Source of the DNA: Candidatus Ozemibacter sibiricus
GTDB lineage: Bacteria > Muiribacteriota > Ozemobacteria > Ozemobacterales > Ozemobacteraceae
Direction of reading: 5' to 3'
Assembly: GCA_003327425.1 (NCBI GenBank)
Contig: QOQW01000011.1
Span: 1 to 64,000, forward strand
DNA length: 64,000 nucleotides
Each line of letters starts with the position of its first letter. The first letter of the stretch is position 1. The notes under the pieces are model-generated. The model was given only the letters and a program-made list of their open reading frames with translations. It made no database searches and was not told where the DNA came from. Below, one piece after another: positions 43,930 through 53,303 of the stretch. A program made the position numbers and the translations under genes.

Positions 43930-45312
43930 ATGTCGCCCCATGCCGCGAGACAGTATGCGTGTCTCGCGGTTTTGGTTTGCCTGCTCCTGGCCTTCGCCCC
44001 CGGCCTCGTCGCTCCCCTCGGCGCGCAGAGTTCGCCGCCGGCCGGCGGAACCCCGCCCAGCCTCGGGCTGGTGCTGGTCGTCCCCGTGCACGGGGAGATC
44101 GACACCGGGCTGTCGTTCTTCCTGCAACGCATGATCCGGCGGGCCGAGCGGGAGCAGGCCCGGGCCCTCGTCGTCGAGATCAACTCCAACGGCGGTCTGG
44201 TCACCGCCGCGCAGGAGATGAAAGACGCGCTGCTGCGGGCCCGGGTGCCGACCGTCGCGGTGATCAAGGGGCGGGCCTTGTCGGCGGCGGCCCTGATCGC
44301 CATCTCCTGCCATCGCATCTTCATGGAGCCCGGCTCCGAACTGGGCGCGGCCACCCCGATCAAGCTGGTCGGGACCGGGGTGATGGCGGCCGAAGAGAAG
44401 ATCGTCTCCGCCTTCCGGGCCGAATTCGAGAGCACCGCCGAGGCGCGGGGCCGGCCGCGCGCCCTGGCGGCGGCGATGGTCGACAAGAACCATGAAAGCA
44501 TTCCCGGGCTGGTGGCGCGCGGCGAGATCCTGACCCTGACCACCGAGACCGCCCTCACCCACGGGTTCTGCGATGCCATCGTCGATGGGGTGCCCGCCGC
44601 CCTGCGCCGGCTCAATATCGAGCCGGCTCCGCTGGAGACCGTCGTGCCGACCTCGGGCGAAACCCTCGCCCGCTGGCTGACCAATCCCAATATCTCGGTC
44701 CTGCTGTTCACGGTCGGTGTCTGGTGCCTGATCCTGGAATTCCTGATCTTCGGATGGGGCCTGCTCGGGTGGGTCGGCCTGGCCTGCCTGGCGCTCTTCT
44801 TCGGCGGCCACTTGTTCGCCTATCTGGCCGGCCTCGAAGCCCTCCTGCTGTTCGTGATCGGCACCCTGCTGCTCCTGCTCGAGGCCTTTGTCATCCCCGG
44901 CTTCGGCCTTACCGGCATCCTCGGCCTGCTCGCCATGGCCTTCAGCATCGTCCTGGTCTTCGGCGGCATCTATTCCGCCCTCTACGCCATCGCCAAGATC
45001 ATGGCCCTGTCGATGGTCATGATCGTCGTGCTGTATCAGTTGGCGCCGCGCCTCCATCTGTTCGATCGGTTCGTCCTGAAAGAGAAGCTGTCGACCGAAG
45101 AAGGGTTCGTGGCGGTCGATACGTCCCAGTACAAAGACCTGCTCAACCTCGAAGGGGTGACCCTCTCTCCGCTGCGGCCCTCGGGGTTCGTCCGCATCGG
45201 CACCCAGAAGTACGAGGTGGTCTCGGAGGGCGATTTCGTCGAACGCCATCAACGGGTCGTCGTCACCGCCGTCGAGGGGACCAAGATCGTGGTGCGGCCC
45301 CTCCAGACCTGA
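43930..45312 (+). CDS. Long NfeD protein (membrane ClpP-class serine protease)
   Basis: A 460-residue protein: signal/helix (about 9-32), ClpP-like protease domain (about 45-250), four or five membrane helices (about 250-390) and a C-terminal OB-fold (about 400-460, LRPSGFVRIGTQKYEVVSEG). The nucleophile is S118 in ALSAAALIA and the general base is probably K157, as in the archaeal NfeD/1510-N Ser-Lys protease that cuts stomatin tails. The ATG at 43930 has no Shine-Dalgarno; it is 19 bp after bS21 and may rely on coupling. It belongs with the short NfeD and FloA downstream. Confidence 0.88.
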   Translation: MSPHAARQYACLAVLVCLLLAFAPGLVAPLGAQSSPPAGGTPPSLGLVLVVPVHGEIDTGLSFFLQRMIRRAEREQARALVVEINSNGGLVTAAQEMKDALLRARVPTVAVIKGRALSAAALIAISCHRIFMEPGSELGAATPIKLVGTGVMAAEEKIVSAFRAEFESTAEARGRPRALAAAMVDKNHESIPGLVARGEILTLTTETALTHGFCDAIVDGVPAALRRLNIEPAPLETVVPTSGETLARWLTNPNISVLLFTVGVWCLILEFLIFGWGLLGWVGLACLALFFGGHLFAYLAGLEALLLFVIGTLLLLLEAFVIPGFGLTGILGLLAMAFSIVLVFGGIYSALYAIAKIMALSMVMIVVLYQLAPRLHLFDRFVLKEKLSTEEGFVAVDTSQYKDLLNLEGVTLSPLRPSGFVRIGTQKYEVVSEGDFVERHQRVVVTAVEGTKIVVRPLQT

Positions 45313-45348
45313 TTCCATGGCCCGGCCCGCCCGGGAAGGTGATCTACC

Positions 45349-46170
45349 ATGCGAAGCCTGCGTGTTCCGTCGATCGTTGGCCTGGTCGCCCTGGTGCTGG
45401 GGCTGGTCCTGCTTCGTCCCTCGCTCGCCCAGGAGATGTCAGGCTCCGAACTCATGCCGCCGCCCGAGCGGCCGGCCACCAGCGGTCCCGCCCTCGCTCC
45501 GACCGCCCAACCGGGCGGGACCACCGCTCCGGCAGCGCCGGCCGAGGGGCGCCCCGCCCCGGGGAATGCCCCGACCCAGGGCGTGCCGATCGGGCCGGTC
45601 GAACCGGTTCCCCTGCCGCCGCCCGAGCCGCCGGCCGAAACGCCCGAGCTGAGCCCGACCTCGCTGGGGATCGTCGTCCTCGCCATGCTGATCGGTGGGC
45701 TGATCCTGTTGTTCATCGAAGTGGCGCTCATCCCCGGGTTCGGTCTGACCGGCATCACCGGGATTCTCATCATCCTGGCCGGGCTCGGTCTGGCCTTCTG
45801 GAAACTCGATCTCCGCCTGGCCGTCGTCTACACGCTGGTCTCCTTCGTCGCCCTCGTCGCTCTGGTCCTGTGGGCCGTCTATGTCTTCCCCTACACGTCG
45901 TTGGGCAAGCGGTTCCGGCTCGAGACCAAGATCTCGGTGGAAGACGGCTACACGGCCATCCGCGACCTGTCGCCCTATGTGGGCAAGGAAGGCGTGGCCA
46001 CCAGCGATTTGCGCCCGTCGGGCATCGCTCGCATCGGGGATGAACGCCTCGATGTCATCTCCGACGGCGAGTTCATCCCGCGCGGCACGCCCATCAAAGT
46101 CATCAAGGTCAAGAGCGGCAGTCTCATCGTCATCCCCCTCGACTCCGCCAATCCGCCGCCGGCCGCTTGA
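45349..46170 (+). CDS. Short NfeD-family membrane protein
   Basis: A 273-residue protein: signal peptide (1-27), a Pro/Ala-rich extracytoplasmic stretch (about 28-103), membrane helices (about 105-185, with EVALIPGFGLTGITGILIIL, the NfeD signature), and the C-terminal OB-fold (about 215-265, DLRPSGIARIGDERLDVISDG). It lacks a protease domain. Short NfeD proteins partner flotillin-like proteins and help organise membrane regions. Start site AAGGTGA; 36 bp after the long NfeD gene. Confidence 0.88.
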   Translation: MRSLRVPSIVGLVALVLGLVLLRPSLAQEMSGSELMPPPERPATSGPALAPTAQPGGTTAPAAPAEGRPAPGNAPTQGVPIGPVEPVPLPPPEPPAETPELSPTSLGIVVLAMLIGGLILLFIEVALIPGFGLTGITGILIILAGLGLAFWKLDLRLAVVYTLVSFVALVALVLWAVYVFPYTSLGKRFRLETKISVEDGYTAIRDLSPYVGKEGVATSDLRPSGIARIGDERLDVISDGEFIPRGTPIKVIKVKSGSLIVIPLDSANPPPAA

Positions 46171-46255
46171 GCCAAGTCAGAACGCGCCGCGAACTCCTTT
46201 TCTGAGGGCAGCCTCGGGGCGCCGCGGCCGAATGGTCGGCGAGTTCGCCGCTGAC

Positions 46256-46284
46256 TTGACTTTTCCCGACGCATGCCAGATAGT
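46256..46284 (+). promoter_or_regulatory. Promoter of floA
   Basis: TTGACT (46256-46261), 17-bp spacer, GATAGT (46279-46284). It lies in the 165-bp gap after the short NfeD gene, so floA can be expressed separately. Confidence 0.65.
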
Positions 46285-46335
46285 GGTCTGGACGCATTCT
46301 GAAACCCATTCCGGAGGGATCCCGGGGAGGTCGCC

Positions 46336-47331
46336 ATGGAACCTGGCATTCTCGCCATCATCATCGTCGGAGGCCTCGTCCTCCTGTTCGTCATCACCTA
46401 TTTCATCCCGGTCGGGCTGTGGGTGAGCGCTCTGGCTTCCGGCGTCCCCGTCGGCCTGATCGATCTCATCGGCATGCGTCTGCGGGGCGTCGTGCCGCAT
46501 GCCATCATCAATCCCGCCATCATGGGGTACAAAGGCGGCCTGGAGATCTCCCTGCAAGCCCTCGAATCGCACTATCTGGCCGGCGGCAACGTCAGTCGGG
46601 TGGTCTCGGCCCTGATCGCCGCCCAGCGGGCCGGCATCCCCCTCAACTTCAAGCAGGCCACCGCCATCGATCTGGCCGGCCGCGACGTGCTCGAAGCCGT
46701 CAAGCTCTGCGTCAAACCCAAGGTCATCACGACCCCGCTGGTGGCCGCCATGGCCAAGAACGGCATCCAGGTCAAGGCCATCGCTCGAGTCACCGTCAAG
46801 GTCGACATCACCAAGCTGATCGGCGGCGCCACCGAAGATACCATCCTGGCCCGGGTCGGCGAAGGCATCGTCACCACCATCGGGTCGGCCGAATCGCACA
46901 AAGAGATACTCGAGAACCCTGACCGCATTTCCAAAACGGTGCAGGAGAAGGGGCTCGATGCCAAGACCGCGTTCGAGATCCTGTCGATCGATATCGCCGA
47001 CGTCGACATCGGCAGCAACATCGGCGCCAAGCTCCAGATCGATCAAGCCGAGGCCGACATGAAGATCGCCCAGGCCAAAGCCGCCGAACGCCGCGCCATG
47101 GCCGAAGCCAAGGAGCAGGAAATGCGGGCCCTCGAGCAGGAGATGCGCGCTCGCCTCGTCGAAGCCGAATCGACCGTGCCGCAGGCCATCGCCGCCGCTC
47201 TCAAGGATGGCAACCTCGGCATCCTCGACTACTACACCCTGAAGAACATCGGGGCCGATACCGAGATGCGCAAATCGCTGGGCCACATGATGGATCCTGT
47301 GACCGCGTCCGGGCCGACCGCCAAGGCCTGA
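46336..47331 (+). CDS. floA: Flotillin-like protein FloA
   Basis: A 331-residue protein, the family's normal size. An N-terminal membrane-embedded hydrophobic segment (4-30) leads into the SPFH/PHB domain (about 50-230; [38 protein letters not shown]), then a Glu/Ala-rich coiled coil (about 235-290). FloA oligomerises at functional membrane microdomains and acts with NfeD. Site GGGGAGG precedes the ATG. The order NfeD, NfeD, FloA matches what is known of the partnership. Confidence 0.93.
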   Translation: MEPGILAIIIVGGLVLLFVITYFIPVGLWVSALASGVPVGLIDLIGMRLRGVVPHAIINPAIMGYKGGLEISLQALESHYLAGGNVSRVVSALIAAQRAGIPLNFKQATAIDLAGRDVLEAVKLCVKPKVITTPLVAAMAKNGIQVKAIARVTVKVDITKLIGGATEDTILARVGEGIVTTIGSAESHKEILENPDRISKTVQEKGLDAKTAFEILSIDIADVDIGSNIGAKLQIDQAEADMKIAQAKAAERRAMAEAKEQEMRALEQEMRARLVEAESTVPQAIAAALKDGNLGILDYYTLKNIGADTEMRKSLGHMMDPVTASGPTAKA

Positions 47332-47347
47332 TCCAGCCCGCCCCGCC

Positions 47348-48031
47348 ATGGACGGCATCGTCGAGATCATCGTCGCCCTCGTCTTCATCATCGCTTCCAT
47401 CTACAGCGAGGTGAAGAAGCGCATGCCCACGTCCGCCGACAGCGGTCTGGGCGACCTCAACGACCTGGGTTCCATCGACGATTTCTTCAAGAACCAGTCG
47501 TCCCTTCCCCCTGCGCCTCCGCCGCCTCCGACCTCCTCACCCTTCGAATCCCCAGAAGAATCAGCCGATGCTTCCTTCGCCACAGGCGCTGAAACCCCGG
47601 CTGGGGAAGCCGGTGCCAGCGCCGACGGGGAAGATGTGGCCGCCAGCTGGGGGGCGCCGACCGGTTTCCAGGCGCCCGCAGCGGGGGAAGAGCCCCCCCT
47701 GCCGAAAAAGAAGGGCAAGAAACGGCGGGCCCGGCCACCAGCCGCGCCTGCGCGCGTTCCGCCGCATCCGGTCGATCATCCCGACTGGGCAGCCAATTTC
47801 GATCAGGAAGCCTCGCTCGATGGCCGGATCAACCTCGAAGAGCTGGGCGGGGAAGGGGTCAGCCTCCTCGACCGTCGCCCGACCGCCGCCCCCACGGCCA
47901 TCGTCCGGCCGCCCCGCCGCCTTTCCTGGTCCCGCCAGGATGTCTGTCGCGCGTTCCTCCTGTCGATGGTGCTCGAGCCCTACGACATCAACCGCGCCTT
48001 CAACCGGCTGCCCGGCCAGCGAGGTCGGTGA
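47348..48031 (+). CDS. Unrecognised single-pass membrane protein next to FloA
   Basis: A 227-residue protein. An N-terminal helix (about 4-20), then a long Pro/Ser/Ala/Gly-rich linker to about residue 140 with a Lys-rich patch (KKKGKKRRARP), and a C-terminal helical part (about 185-225) ending SMVLEPYDINRAFNRL. The start is 16 bp after floA with no clear Shine-Dalgarno, so coupling is likely. Position suggests a partner of the FloA/NfeD complex. The C-terminal motif might be a docking element. Confidence 0.65.
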   Translation: MDGIVEIIVALVFIIASIYSEVKKRMPTSADSGLGDLNDLGSIDDFFKNQSSLPPAPPPPPTSSPFESPEESADASFATGAETPAGEAGASADGEDVAASWGAPTGFQAPAAGEEPPLPKKKGKKRRARPPAAPARVPPHPVDHPDWAANFDQEASLDGRINLEELGGEGVSLLDRRPTAAPTAIVRPPRRLSWSRQDVCRAFLLSMVLEPYDINRAFNRLPGQRGR

Positions 48032-48052
48032 GCGGTCTTCTCGCCTTGGCGG

Positions 48053-48799
48053 ATGACCTTGCCTTCGTTCTCTGCGTCCGCCTCTGGCGGGAATGTCGGG
48101 TGGCCGCCCACCTTCCGGTGGGCGCGGGCGTTGGCGGCCGGCTGGCTGGGCGCCTTCGATGTCGCGGTGGTCGTCCGGGGCGCCGACCGGCTGGCTGAGA
48201 TCGCGCCCGGGGCGGTCGTGGTCGTCCAGGGCGGCGGGCTGCTCGAGGGGCTGGTGCTGGCGGCGAGCCTGCCGCGGCCGGTGCGTTTCATTCTGCCGGC
48301 CGCGTGCTTCCGCTGGCCTCTGCTCGGGCGCGCGCTCCGGCGGATGGGCCATCTGCCGTTCGAGCCTGGCCGTGACGGCCGGACGTTGATCCGCCAGGGG
48401 CGCGCCCTGTTCCGGACCGGCGATCACGTCGGGGTCTTCTGTCCCGAGGTCGCGGCCGTGGCCGACACCGCCGGTTTGCAGTATGCGGCTCGGCTGGCGT
48501 GGCGCGCCCGCTGTCCGATCGTGCCGATCGCCTTGTTCGGCCTCGCCGAGATTCTGCCATCGGCGCATCGGATTCCGCGGGTGGGTACAGTGCGGGTGCG
48601 GATCGGCGACCCGTTCCGTGGTTCGGGGGAGGCCACCGACGGCCGTCCCGGCGTGGCGATCCGGCGGCTGGCCGAGGAGATCCGGCAGCGCCTGCTGGCA
48701 TTGGCCGATCCGTTGCGGGAATCCCCGCCTGAACAGGCTCAGTCGGCAGGGACAGGGTCTGAAGGACTGGCGCGGAGCGGTGAGACGCCCGCTCTCTGA
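48053..48799 (+). CDS. PlsC-like acyltransferase homologue lacking the catalytic motif
   Basis: A 248-residue protein with the fold order of 1-acylglycerol-3-phosphate acyltransferases: a strand ending VVVQGGGLLEG where the catalytic HX4D should be, then FPAACFRWPLLGRALRRMG-like P-x-G-L motif region, LFRTGDHVGVFCPEV where FPEG normally lies, and CPIVPIALFG. The His and Asp of HX4D are replaced by Gln and Glu, and the Gly of FPEG is absent. It is therefore probably inactive as an acyltransferase, or uses another chemistry. No membrane helix is clear. It is 21 bp after the previous gene, with a weak site. The assignment is from the overall pattern only. Confidence 0.55.
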   Translation: MTLPSFSASASGGNVGWPPTFRWARALAAGWLGAFDVAVVVRGADRLAEIAPGAVVVVQGGGLLEGLVLAASLPRPVRFILPAACFRWPLLGRALRRMGHLPFEPGRDGRTLIRQGRALFRTGDHVGVFCPEVAAVADTAGLQYAARLAWRARCPIVPIALFGLAEILPSAHRIPRVGTVRVRIGDPFRGSGEATDGRPGVAIRRLAEEIRQRLLALADPLRESPPEQAQSAGTGSEGLARSGETPAL

Positions 48800-48849
48800 G
48801 TCCCGATGCCCGTTCCTGAGGCTGACCCGAAGAGGGACGCGAAAAAAAC

Positions 48850-48877
48850 ACCTGCCCGGTCGGGGGACCGGGCAGGT
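48850..48877 (-). terminator. Intrinsic terminator of the small lipoprotein gene
   Basis: A perfect 11-bp GC-rich stem (48850-48860 with 48867-48877), 6-nt loop, followed on the minus strand by seven Ts (plus-strand As at 48842-48848). It is 27 nt after the stop. Confidence 0.92.
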
Positions 48878-48903
48878 TGGTGACGGGATCGCCGGCGCGA
48901 AGA

Positions 48904-49293
48904 TTACTGGCCGGGCGTTTCTTCTTCGTCGCCCGCCTCGGCAGCGCCGACTTTGCTGGTCGAGGTGGCGGTGCCGCTGGACGGAGTGCTGGGCTTGACC
49001 GTGGCGGAACTGGTGGCGGTGCCGCTCGCCACGCTGGTGGTGCCGGTGGCGATCGTGGCGGTGCCGCTGGCGGTGCCGGAAGTGCCGCTCTTCTTGTCGC
49101 TGGAGCTGCTGCTGCCACTGTTTTTCAGGCTTTCGCCGAACGACTTGATGCCTGAGGCCACCTTGCTGATGACATCGGCGATCTTGGTGATGAATTCGCC
49201 GATTTTGGCCAGATCGAGCTTGCACCCGGTCAGAGTGACCGTCATCATGGCCAGGATCACGACGTAGGCCACAACCTTCAGATTCCGCTTCAT
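48904..49293 (-). CDS. Small lipoprotein with Ser/Thr/Gly-rich tail
   Basis: A 129-residue protein. The signal ends in a good lipobox (VTLTGC, Cys24), so it is lipid-anchored. A short amphipathic helix (about 26-57, with IGEFITKIADVISKVASGIK) follows, then a Ser/Thr/Gly/Ala-rich low-complexity tail (SSSSSDKKSGTSG, repeated SGTAT units) and an acidic end. The tail may be a flexible or glycosylated spacer. The ATG at 49293 has AGGAGGAG; the 21 residues upstream in frame were rejected. It is a single-gene unit with a strong terminator. Confidence 0.8.
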   Translation of the reverse strand: MKRNLKVVAYVVILAMMTVTLTGCKLDLAKIGEFITKIADVISKVASGIKSFGESLKNSGSSSSSDKKSGTSGTASGTATIATGTTSVASGTATSSATVKPSTPSSGTATSTSKVGAAEAGDEEETPGQ

Positions 49294-49621
49294 GGGTTCT
49301 CCTCCTGAATCTTGATGATGCTTTCGGACATCCACCTTCATGCCAGGATACGTCAAACCACCTGGGCAGGTTCAATTTTTTTTCGCAGCGGCGGCATCGC
49401 CGCGCCAGGAGCAACGGCTCCATCTTTCCCCTCTTCAGGCCAGAGTGGTGGGGGCCGCACCTAGGGGAAAGGGCGGGCGGCAGGGCCTGCCCGAGCGTTC
49501 CTCTTAGGGACAGGGTTTGTCGCCCGATTGGGAACGGCGGTGGCAAGGGCAGGATAGATTGGGAAAATTTTCCCTATCCTGATCTGATGCTGGTTTTCGA
49601 GGAATGAACGACGGCTTGGCC
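49294..49621. other. Intergenic region upstream of the PFOR gene
   Basis: About 330 bp, divergent between the small lipoprotein and PFOR. Only a weak promoter candidate for the lipoprotein is seen (TTGAAC with a 19-bp spacer to TATCCT). The notable element is the palindrome at 49551-49580. No coding frame is supported. Confidence 0.5.
49551..49580. promoter_or_regulatory. Palindromic candidate operator upstream of PFOR
   Basis: The 14-bp perfect palindrome GGGAAAATTTTCCC (49561-49574) lies inside longer arms AGGATAG/CTATCCT. It is 41 bp upstream of the PFOR -35 hexamer. The A/T centre stands out in GC-rich sequence and looks like a dimeric regulator site. Confidence 0.5.
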
Positions 49622-49650
49622 TTGACTCGGGGCCGAAATTGCCGTATCAT
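49622..49650 (+). promoter_or_regulatory. Sigma-70 promoter for PFOR
   Basis: TTGACT (49622-49627), 17-bp spacer, TATCAT (49645-49650). The leader is about 50 nt, with the Shine-Dalgarno AGGAGG at 49695-49700. Confidence 0.82.
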
Positions 49651-49706
49651 GCCTGCGTTTTCGGTCATCCGGGGCCATTCCCCGCACATCAAGCAGGAGG
49701 TCGATC

Positions 49707-52700
49707 GTGTCCGAGACCAAGAAAACCTACGACATGCTGGACGGCAACTCCGCCGCCGCATACGTGGCTCACGCCACCAATGAAGTCATTGCCATCTATC
49801 CCATCACCCCAAGCTCCAACATGGGGGAAATGGCCGATGAGAAAAGCGCCCGCGGCGAGAAGAACATCTGGGGCACCGTTCCCCAGGTCGTCGAGATGCA
49901 ATCCGAAGGAGGCGCCGCCGGGGCGGTCCATGGGTCGCTGACCACCGGCGCCCTCACCACCACCTTCACGGCGTCCCAGGGTCTGTTGCTGATGATTCCC
50001 AATATGTACAAGATCGCCGGCGAGCTGACCCCGACCGTCTTCCATGTCTCGGCGCGCTCCCTGGCCTGCCAGGCCCTGTCGATCTTTGGCGATCACAGCG
50101 ATGTCATGGCCGTCCGGCAGACCGGCTGGGGTCTGCTGGCCTCCGGCTCCCCCCAGGAAGTGATGGACCTCGCCCTCATCGCCCAGGCTTCCACGCTCGA
50201 GGCGCGGGTGCCGTTCGTCCATTTCTTCGATGGGTTCCGCACCTCGCACGAGGTCAATCGCTGCGAGATCGTGACCTTCGATCAGATGCGGCAGATGCTG
50301 CCCGACGAGCTGATCAACAAGCACCGGCAGCTCGGTCTGACGCCCGAACGGCCCAAGATCCGCGGCACCGCCCAGAACCCCGATGTCTACTTCCAGGGCC
50401 GCGAGACGGTCAATCCGTACTACGAGAAATGCCCGGCCATCGTGCAGAAGCAGATGGATGCCTTCGCCCGGATCGTCGGCCGCCAGTACCATCTGTTCGA
50501 TTACATCGGCGCTCCCGATGCCGAGCGCGTCGTCGTGATCATGGGCAGCGGGGCCGAGACCATGCATGAGGTCGTCGACTACCTGAACGCCAAGGGAGAG
50601 AAGGTGGGCCTGATCAAGGTGCGCCTGTATCGCCCCTTCTCGGTCGACCACATGATCAAGGCCTTCCCGGCCACCACCAAAGCGGTCGCCGTCATGGATC
50701 GCACCAAAGAGCCCGGCGCCCTCGGCGAGCCTCTGTACATCGACGTGCGCAATGGCATCGGGGAAGCGCTCGAGCGCAAGATCGCCCCGTTCTCCCACTG
50801 GCCCAAGGTGGTGGGCGGCCGCTATGGGCTTGGTTCCAAGGAGTTCACGCCGGCCCAGTGCCTCGCCATCTTCGACAATCTCAAACAGAAGGAGCCCAAG
50901 AACCATTTCACGGTCGGCATCACCGATGATGTGACCCATACCAGCCTGCCGGTGGGCGCGGCGGTCGAGACCAGCGATCCGTCGACCTATTGCGCCAAGT
51001 TCTACGGGCTGGGCTCCGATGGCACGGTGGGGGCCAACAAAGATGCCATCAAGATCATCGGGACGGTCACCGACAACTACGCCCAGGGGTATTTCGTCTA
51101 CGACTCGAAGAAGTCGGGCAGCATGACCGTCTCCCACCTGAGGTTCGGCAAGAAGCCGCTGCGCTGCCCCTACCTCATCACCAGCGCCAACTTCATCGCC
51201 TGCCACAACTTCAGTTTCCTCGAGAAGTACGACATGCTGGCCGACCTGCGCGAAGGCGGCACCTTCCTGCTCGAGAGCCCCTTCAGCGGCAAGGAGGTCT
51301 GGGACAAGCTGCCGATCGAGACCCAGAAAGCGCTCATCGACAAGAAGGCACGCTTCTACGTGATCGACGCGCTGAAGATCGCCGAAAGCATCGGTCTGGG
51401 CAACCGCATCAACATCGTGATGCAGACCGCCTTCTTCGAGATCAGCAAGATCCTGCCCCGCGAGGTCTTCGTCAAAGAGATCAAGGCGGCGCTGAAGAAG
51501 ACCTATGGCCGCAAGGGCGACGAGGTCGTCCAGATGAACTGCAAAGCGGTCGATCTGGCCCTCGAGAAGCTCGAGGAAGTGCGTGTGCCTTCCCAGGTCA
51601 CCTCGAAGTTCCACATCAAACCGCCGGTGCCCGAGACCGCTCCGACCTTCGTCAAGGAAGTGCTCGGCACCATGATGGCCGCCAAGGGCGACACCATCCC
51701 CGTCTCCAAGATGCCCGACGATGGCACCTTCCCGACCGCCACCACCCAGTACGAGAAGCGCAATGTGGCGACCCGCATCCCGGTCTGGGACGAAAAGACC
51801 TGCGTGCAGTGCGGCATGTGCGCCCTCGTCTGCCCGCACGCGGCGATCCGCACCAAGGTCTACGACCCCAAGTTCCTCGAGAAGGCGCCCAAGACCTTCA
51901 AGAGCTGCAAAGCCATGGGCTACAAGGACAAGAACCTCTCCTTCACCGTGCAGGTGGCGCCCGAGGACTGCACCGGCTGCGGCACCTGCGTCTTCGTCTG
52001 CCCGGCCCACCAGAAAGGCCCCGACGGGGCCAAACTGGCCACCAAGGCGATCAACATGGCGCCCCAGCTGCCGTTGCGCGAGACCGAGCGCGAGAACTTC
52101 AAGTTCTTCCTCGACCTGCCCGAGCCCGATCCTTCGCTCTATGACATCAAGACCATCAAAGGCTCGCAGTTGGTGCGGCCGCTGTTCGAGTTCTCCGGCG
52201 CCTGCGCCGGCTGCGGCGAGACCCCCTACATCAAGCTGCTCACCCAGATCTGCGGCGACCACCTGATGATCGCCAACGCCACCGGCTGCAGCTCGATCTA
52301 CGGCGGCAACATGCCGTCGACCCCCTACTGCCAGCGGGCCGACGGGCGGGGGCCGGTCTGGTCGAACAGTCTGTTCGAGGACAATGCCGAGTTCGGCATG
52401 GGCATGCGGTTGGCCTGCGACAAGCTCAATGAGCAGGCCCTCGAGCTGGTCAAAGCGCTCGAGCAGTGCAAGTGCAAGGCCTGTGTCGATGCCCGCCCCC
52501 TCTTCGAGGCGGTCAAGACGGCCGATCAGTCGACCCCGGCCGGCATCGAGGCGCAGCGCGTCAATGTGGCCAAGCTCAAAGACGCGCTCAAGAACTGCGC
52601 CGAACCCGAGGCCAGGCGGCTGGTCCAGATCGCCGACTTCCTGATCAAGCGCTCCACCTGGATCGTGGGCGGCGACGGCTGGGCCTATGACATCGGTTAC

Positions 52701-53303
52701 GGCGGCCTCGATCACGTGCTCGCTTCGGGCAAGAACGTCAAGGTCCTGGTGCTCGATACCGAAGTCTACTCCAACACCGGCGGCCAGATGAGCAAATCGA
52801 CCCCGATCGGCGCGGTGGCCAAGTTCGCGGCCGGCGGCAAGCCGATGCCGAAGAAAGATCTGGCCATGATCGCCATGTCCTACGGCAACATCTACGTCGC
52901 CCGCATCGCCCTGGGGGCCAACCCGGCGCATGCGTTGAAGGCCATGCTCGAGGCCGAGGCCTATGACGGGCCCGCCCTGGTCATCGCCTACTCGCACTGC
53001 ATCGCCCACGGCATCGACATGGAGAAGGGCCTGGAAGAGCAGCGCAAGGCGGTCAACTCCGGCCACTGGCCGTTGCTCCGCTTCAATCCTGACCTGCTGA
53101 AGGAAGGCAAGAATCCCCTGCAGCTCGATTCCAAGGATCCCTCGATCCCCTACGAGGAATACGCGTATGGCGAGAACCGCTTCCGCAGCCTCAAGAAGCT
53201 CAATCCCGAAGCGGCCAAGGCCCTGCTCGAAAAGGCCCAGCAGGAGGTCAAGTTCCGCTACAACCTCTACAAGGCCCTGTCTGAGCTGAAGCTTCCCCAG
53301 TGA
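49707..53303 (+). CDS. nifJ: Pyruvate:ferredoxin (flavodoxin) oxidoreductase, single-chain
   Basis: A 1,198-residue protein, the normal size of the homodimeric enzyme. It converts pyruvate and CoA to acetyl-CoA and CO2, reducing ferredoxin, in anaerobic central metabolism. The N-terminal domain starts DGNSAAAYVAHATNEVIAIY. Two 4Fe-4S motifs follow at about 695-765 (CVQCGMCALVCP; CTGCGTCVFVCP). A CAGCGETPYIKLL motif supplies cysteines for the proximal cluster, and the TPP site includes GDGWAYDIGYGGLDH, then NTEVYSNTGGQ-like LDTEVYSNTGGQMSKSTP. The GTG start is chosen because AGGAGG lies 6 nt upstream. Confidence 0.95.
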   Translation: MSETKKTYDMLDGNSAAAYVAHATNEVIAIYPITPSSNMGEMADEKSARGEKNIWGTVPQVVEMQSEGGAAGAVHGSLTTGALTTTFTASQGLLLMIPNMYKIAGELTPTVFHVSARSLACQALSIFGDHSDVMAVRQTGWGLLASGSPQEVMDLALIAQASTLEARVPFVHFFDGFRTSHEVNRCEIVTFDQMRQMLPDELINKHRQLGLTPERPKIRGTAQNPDVYFQGRETVNPYYEKCPAIVQKQMDAFARIVGRQYHLFDYIGAPDAERVVVIMGSGAETMHEVVDYLNAKGEKVGLIKVRLYRPFSVDHMIKAFPATTKAVAVMDRTKEPGALGEPLYIDVRNGIGEALERKIAPFSHWPKVVGGRYGLGSKEFTPAQCLAIFDNLKQKEPKNHFTVGITDDVTHTSLPVGAAVETSDPSTYCAKFYGLGSDGTVGANKDAIKIIGTVTDNYAQGYFVYDSKKSGSMTVSHLRFGKKPLRCPYLITSANFIACHNFSFLEKYDMLADLREGGTFLLESPFSGKEVWDKLPIETQKALIDKKARFYVIDALKIAESIGLGNRINIVMQTAFFEISKILPREVFVKEIKAALKKTYGRKGDEVVQMNCKAVDLALEKLEEVRVPSQVTSKFHIKPPVPETAPTFVKEVLGTMMAAKGDTIPVSKMPDDGTFPTATTQYEKRNVATRIPVWDEKTCVQCGMCALVCPHAAIRTKVYDPKFLEKAPKTFKSCKAMGYKDKNLSFTVQVAPEDCTGCGTCVFVCPAHQKGPDGAKLATKAINMAPQLPLRETERENFKFFLDLPEPDPSLYDIKTIKGSQLVRPLFEFSGACAGCGETPYIKLLTQICGDHLMIANATGCSSIYGGNMPSTPYCQRADGRGPVWSNSLFEDNAEFGMGMRLACDKLNEQALELVKALEQCKCKACVDARPLFEAVKTADQSTPAGIEAQRVNVAKLKDALKNCAEPEARRLVQIADFLIKRSTWIVGGDGWAYDIGYGGLDHVLASGKNVKVLVLDTEVYSNTGGQMSKSTPIGAVAKFAAGGKPMPKKDLAMIAMSYGNIYVARIALGANPAHALKAMLEAEAYDGPALVIAYSHCIAHGIDMEKGLEEQRKAVNSGHWPLLRFNPDLLKEGKNPLQLDSKDPSIPYEEYAYGENRFRSLKKLNPEAAKALLEKAQQEVKFRYNLYKALSELKLPQ

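Noticed and set aside
49350-49390. Possible terminator with a T-run in the lipoprotein/PFOR gap
   Set aside because: The stem is 5 bp with a 2-nt loop and no gene on that strand ends there.
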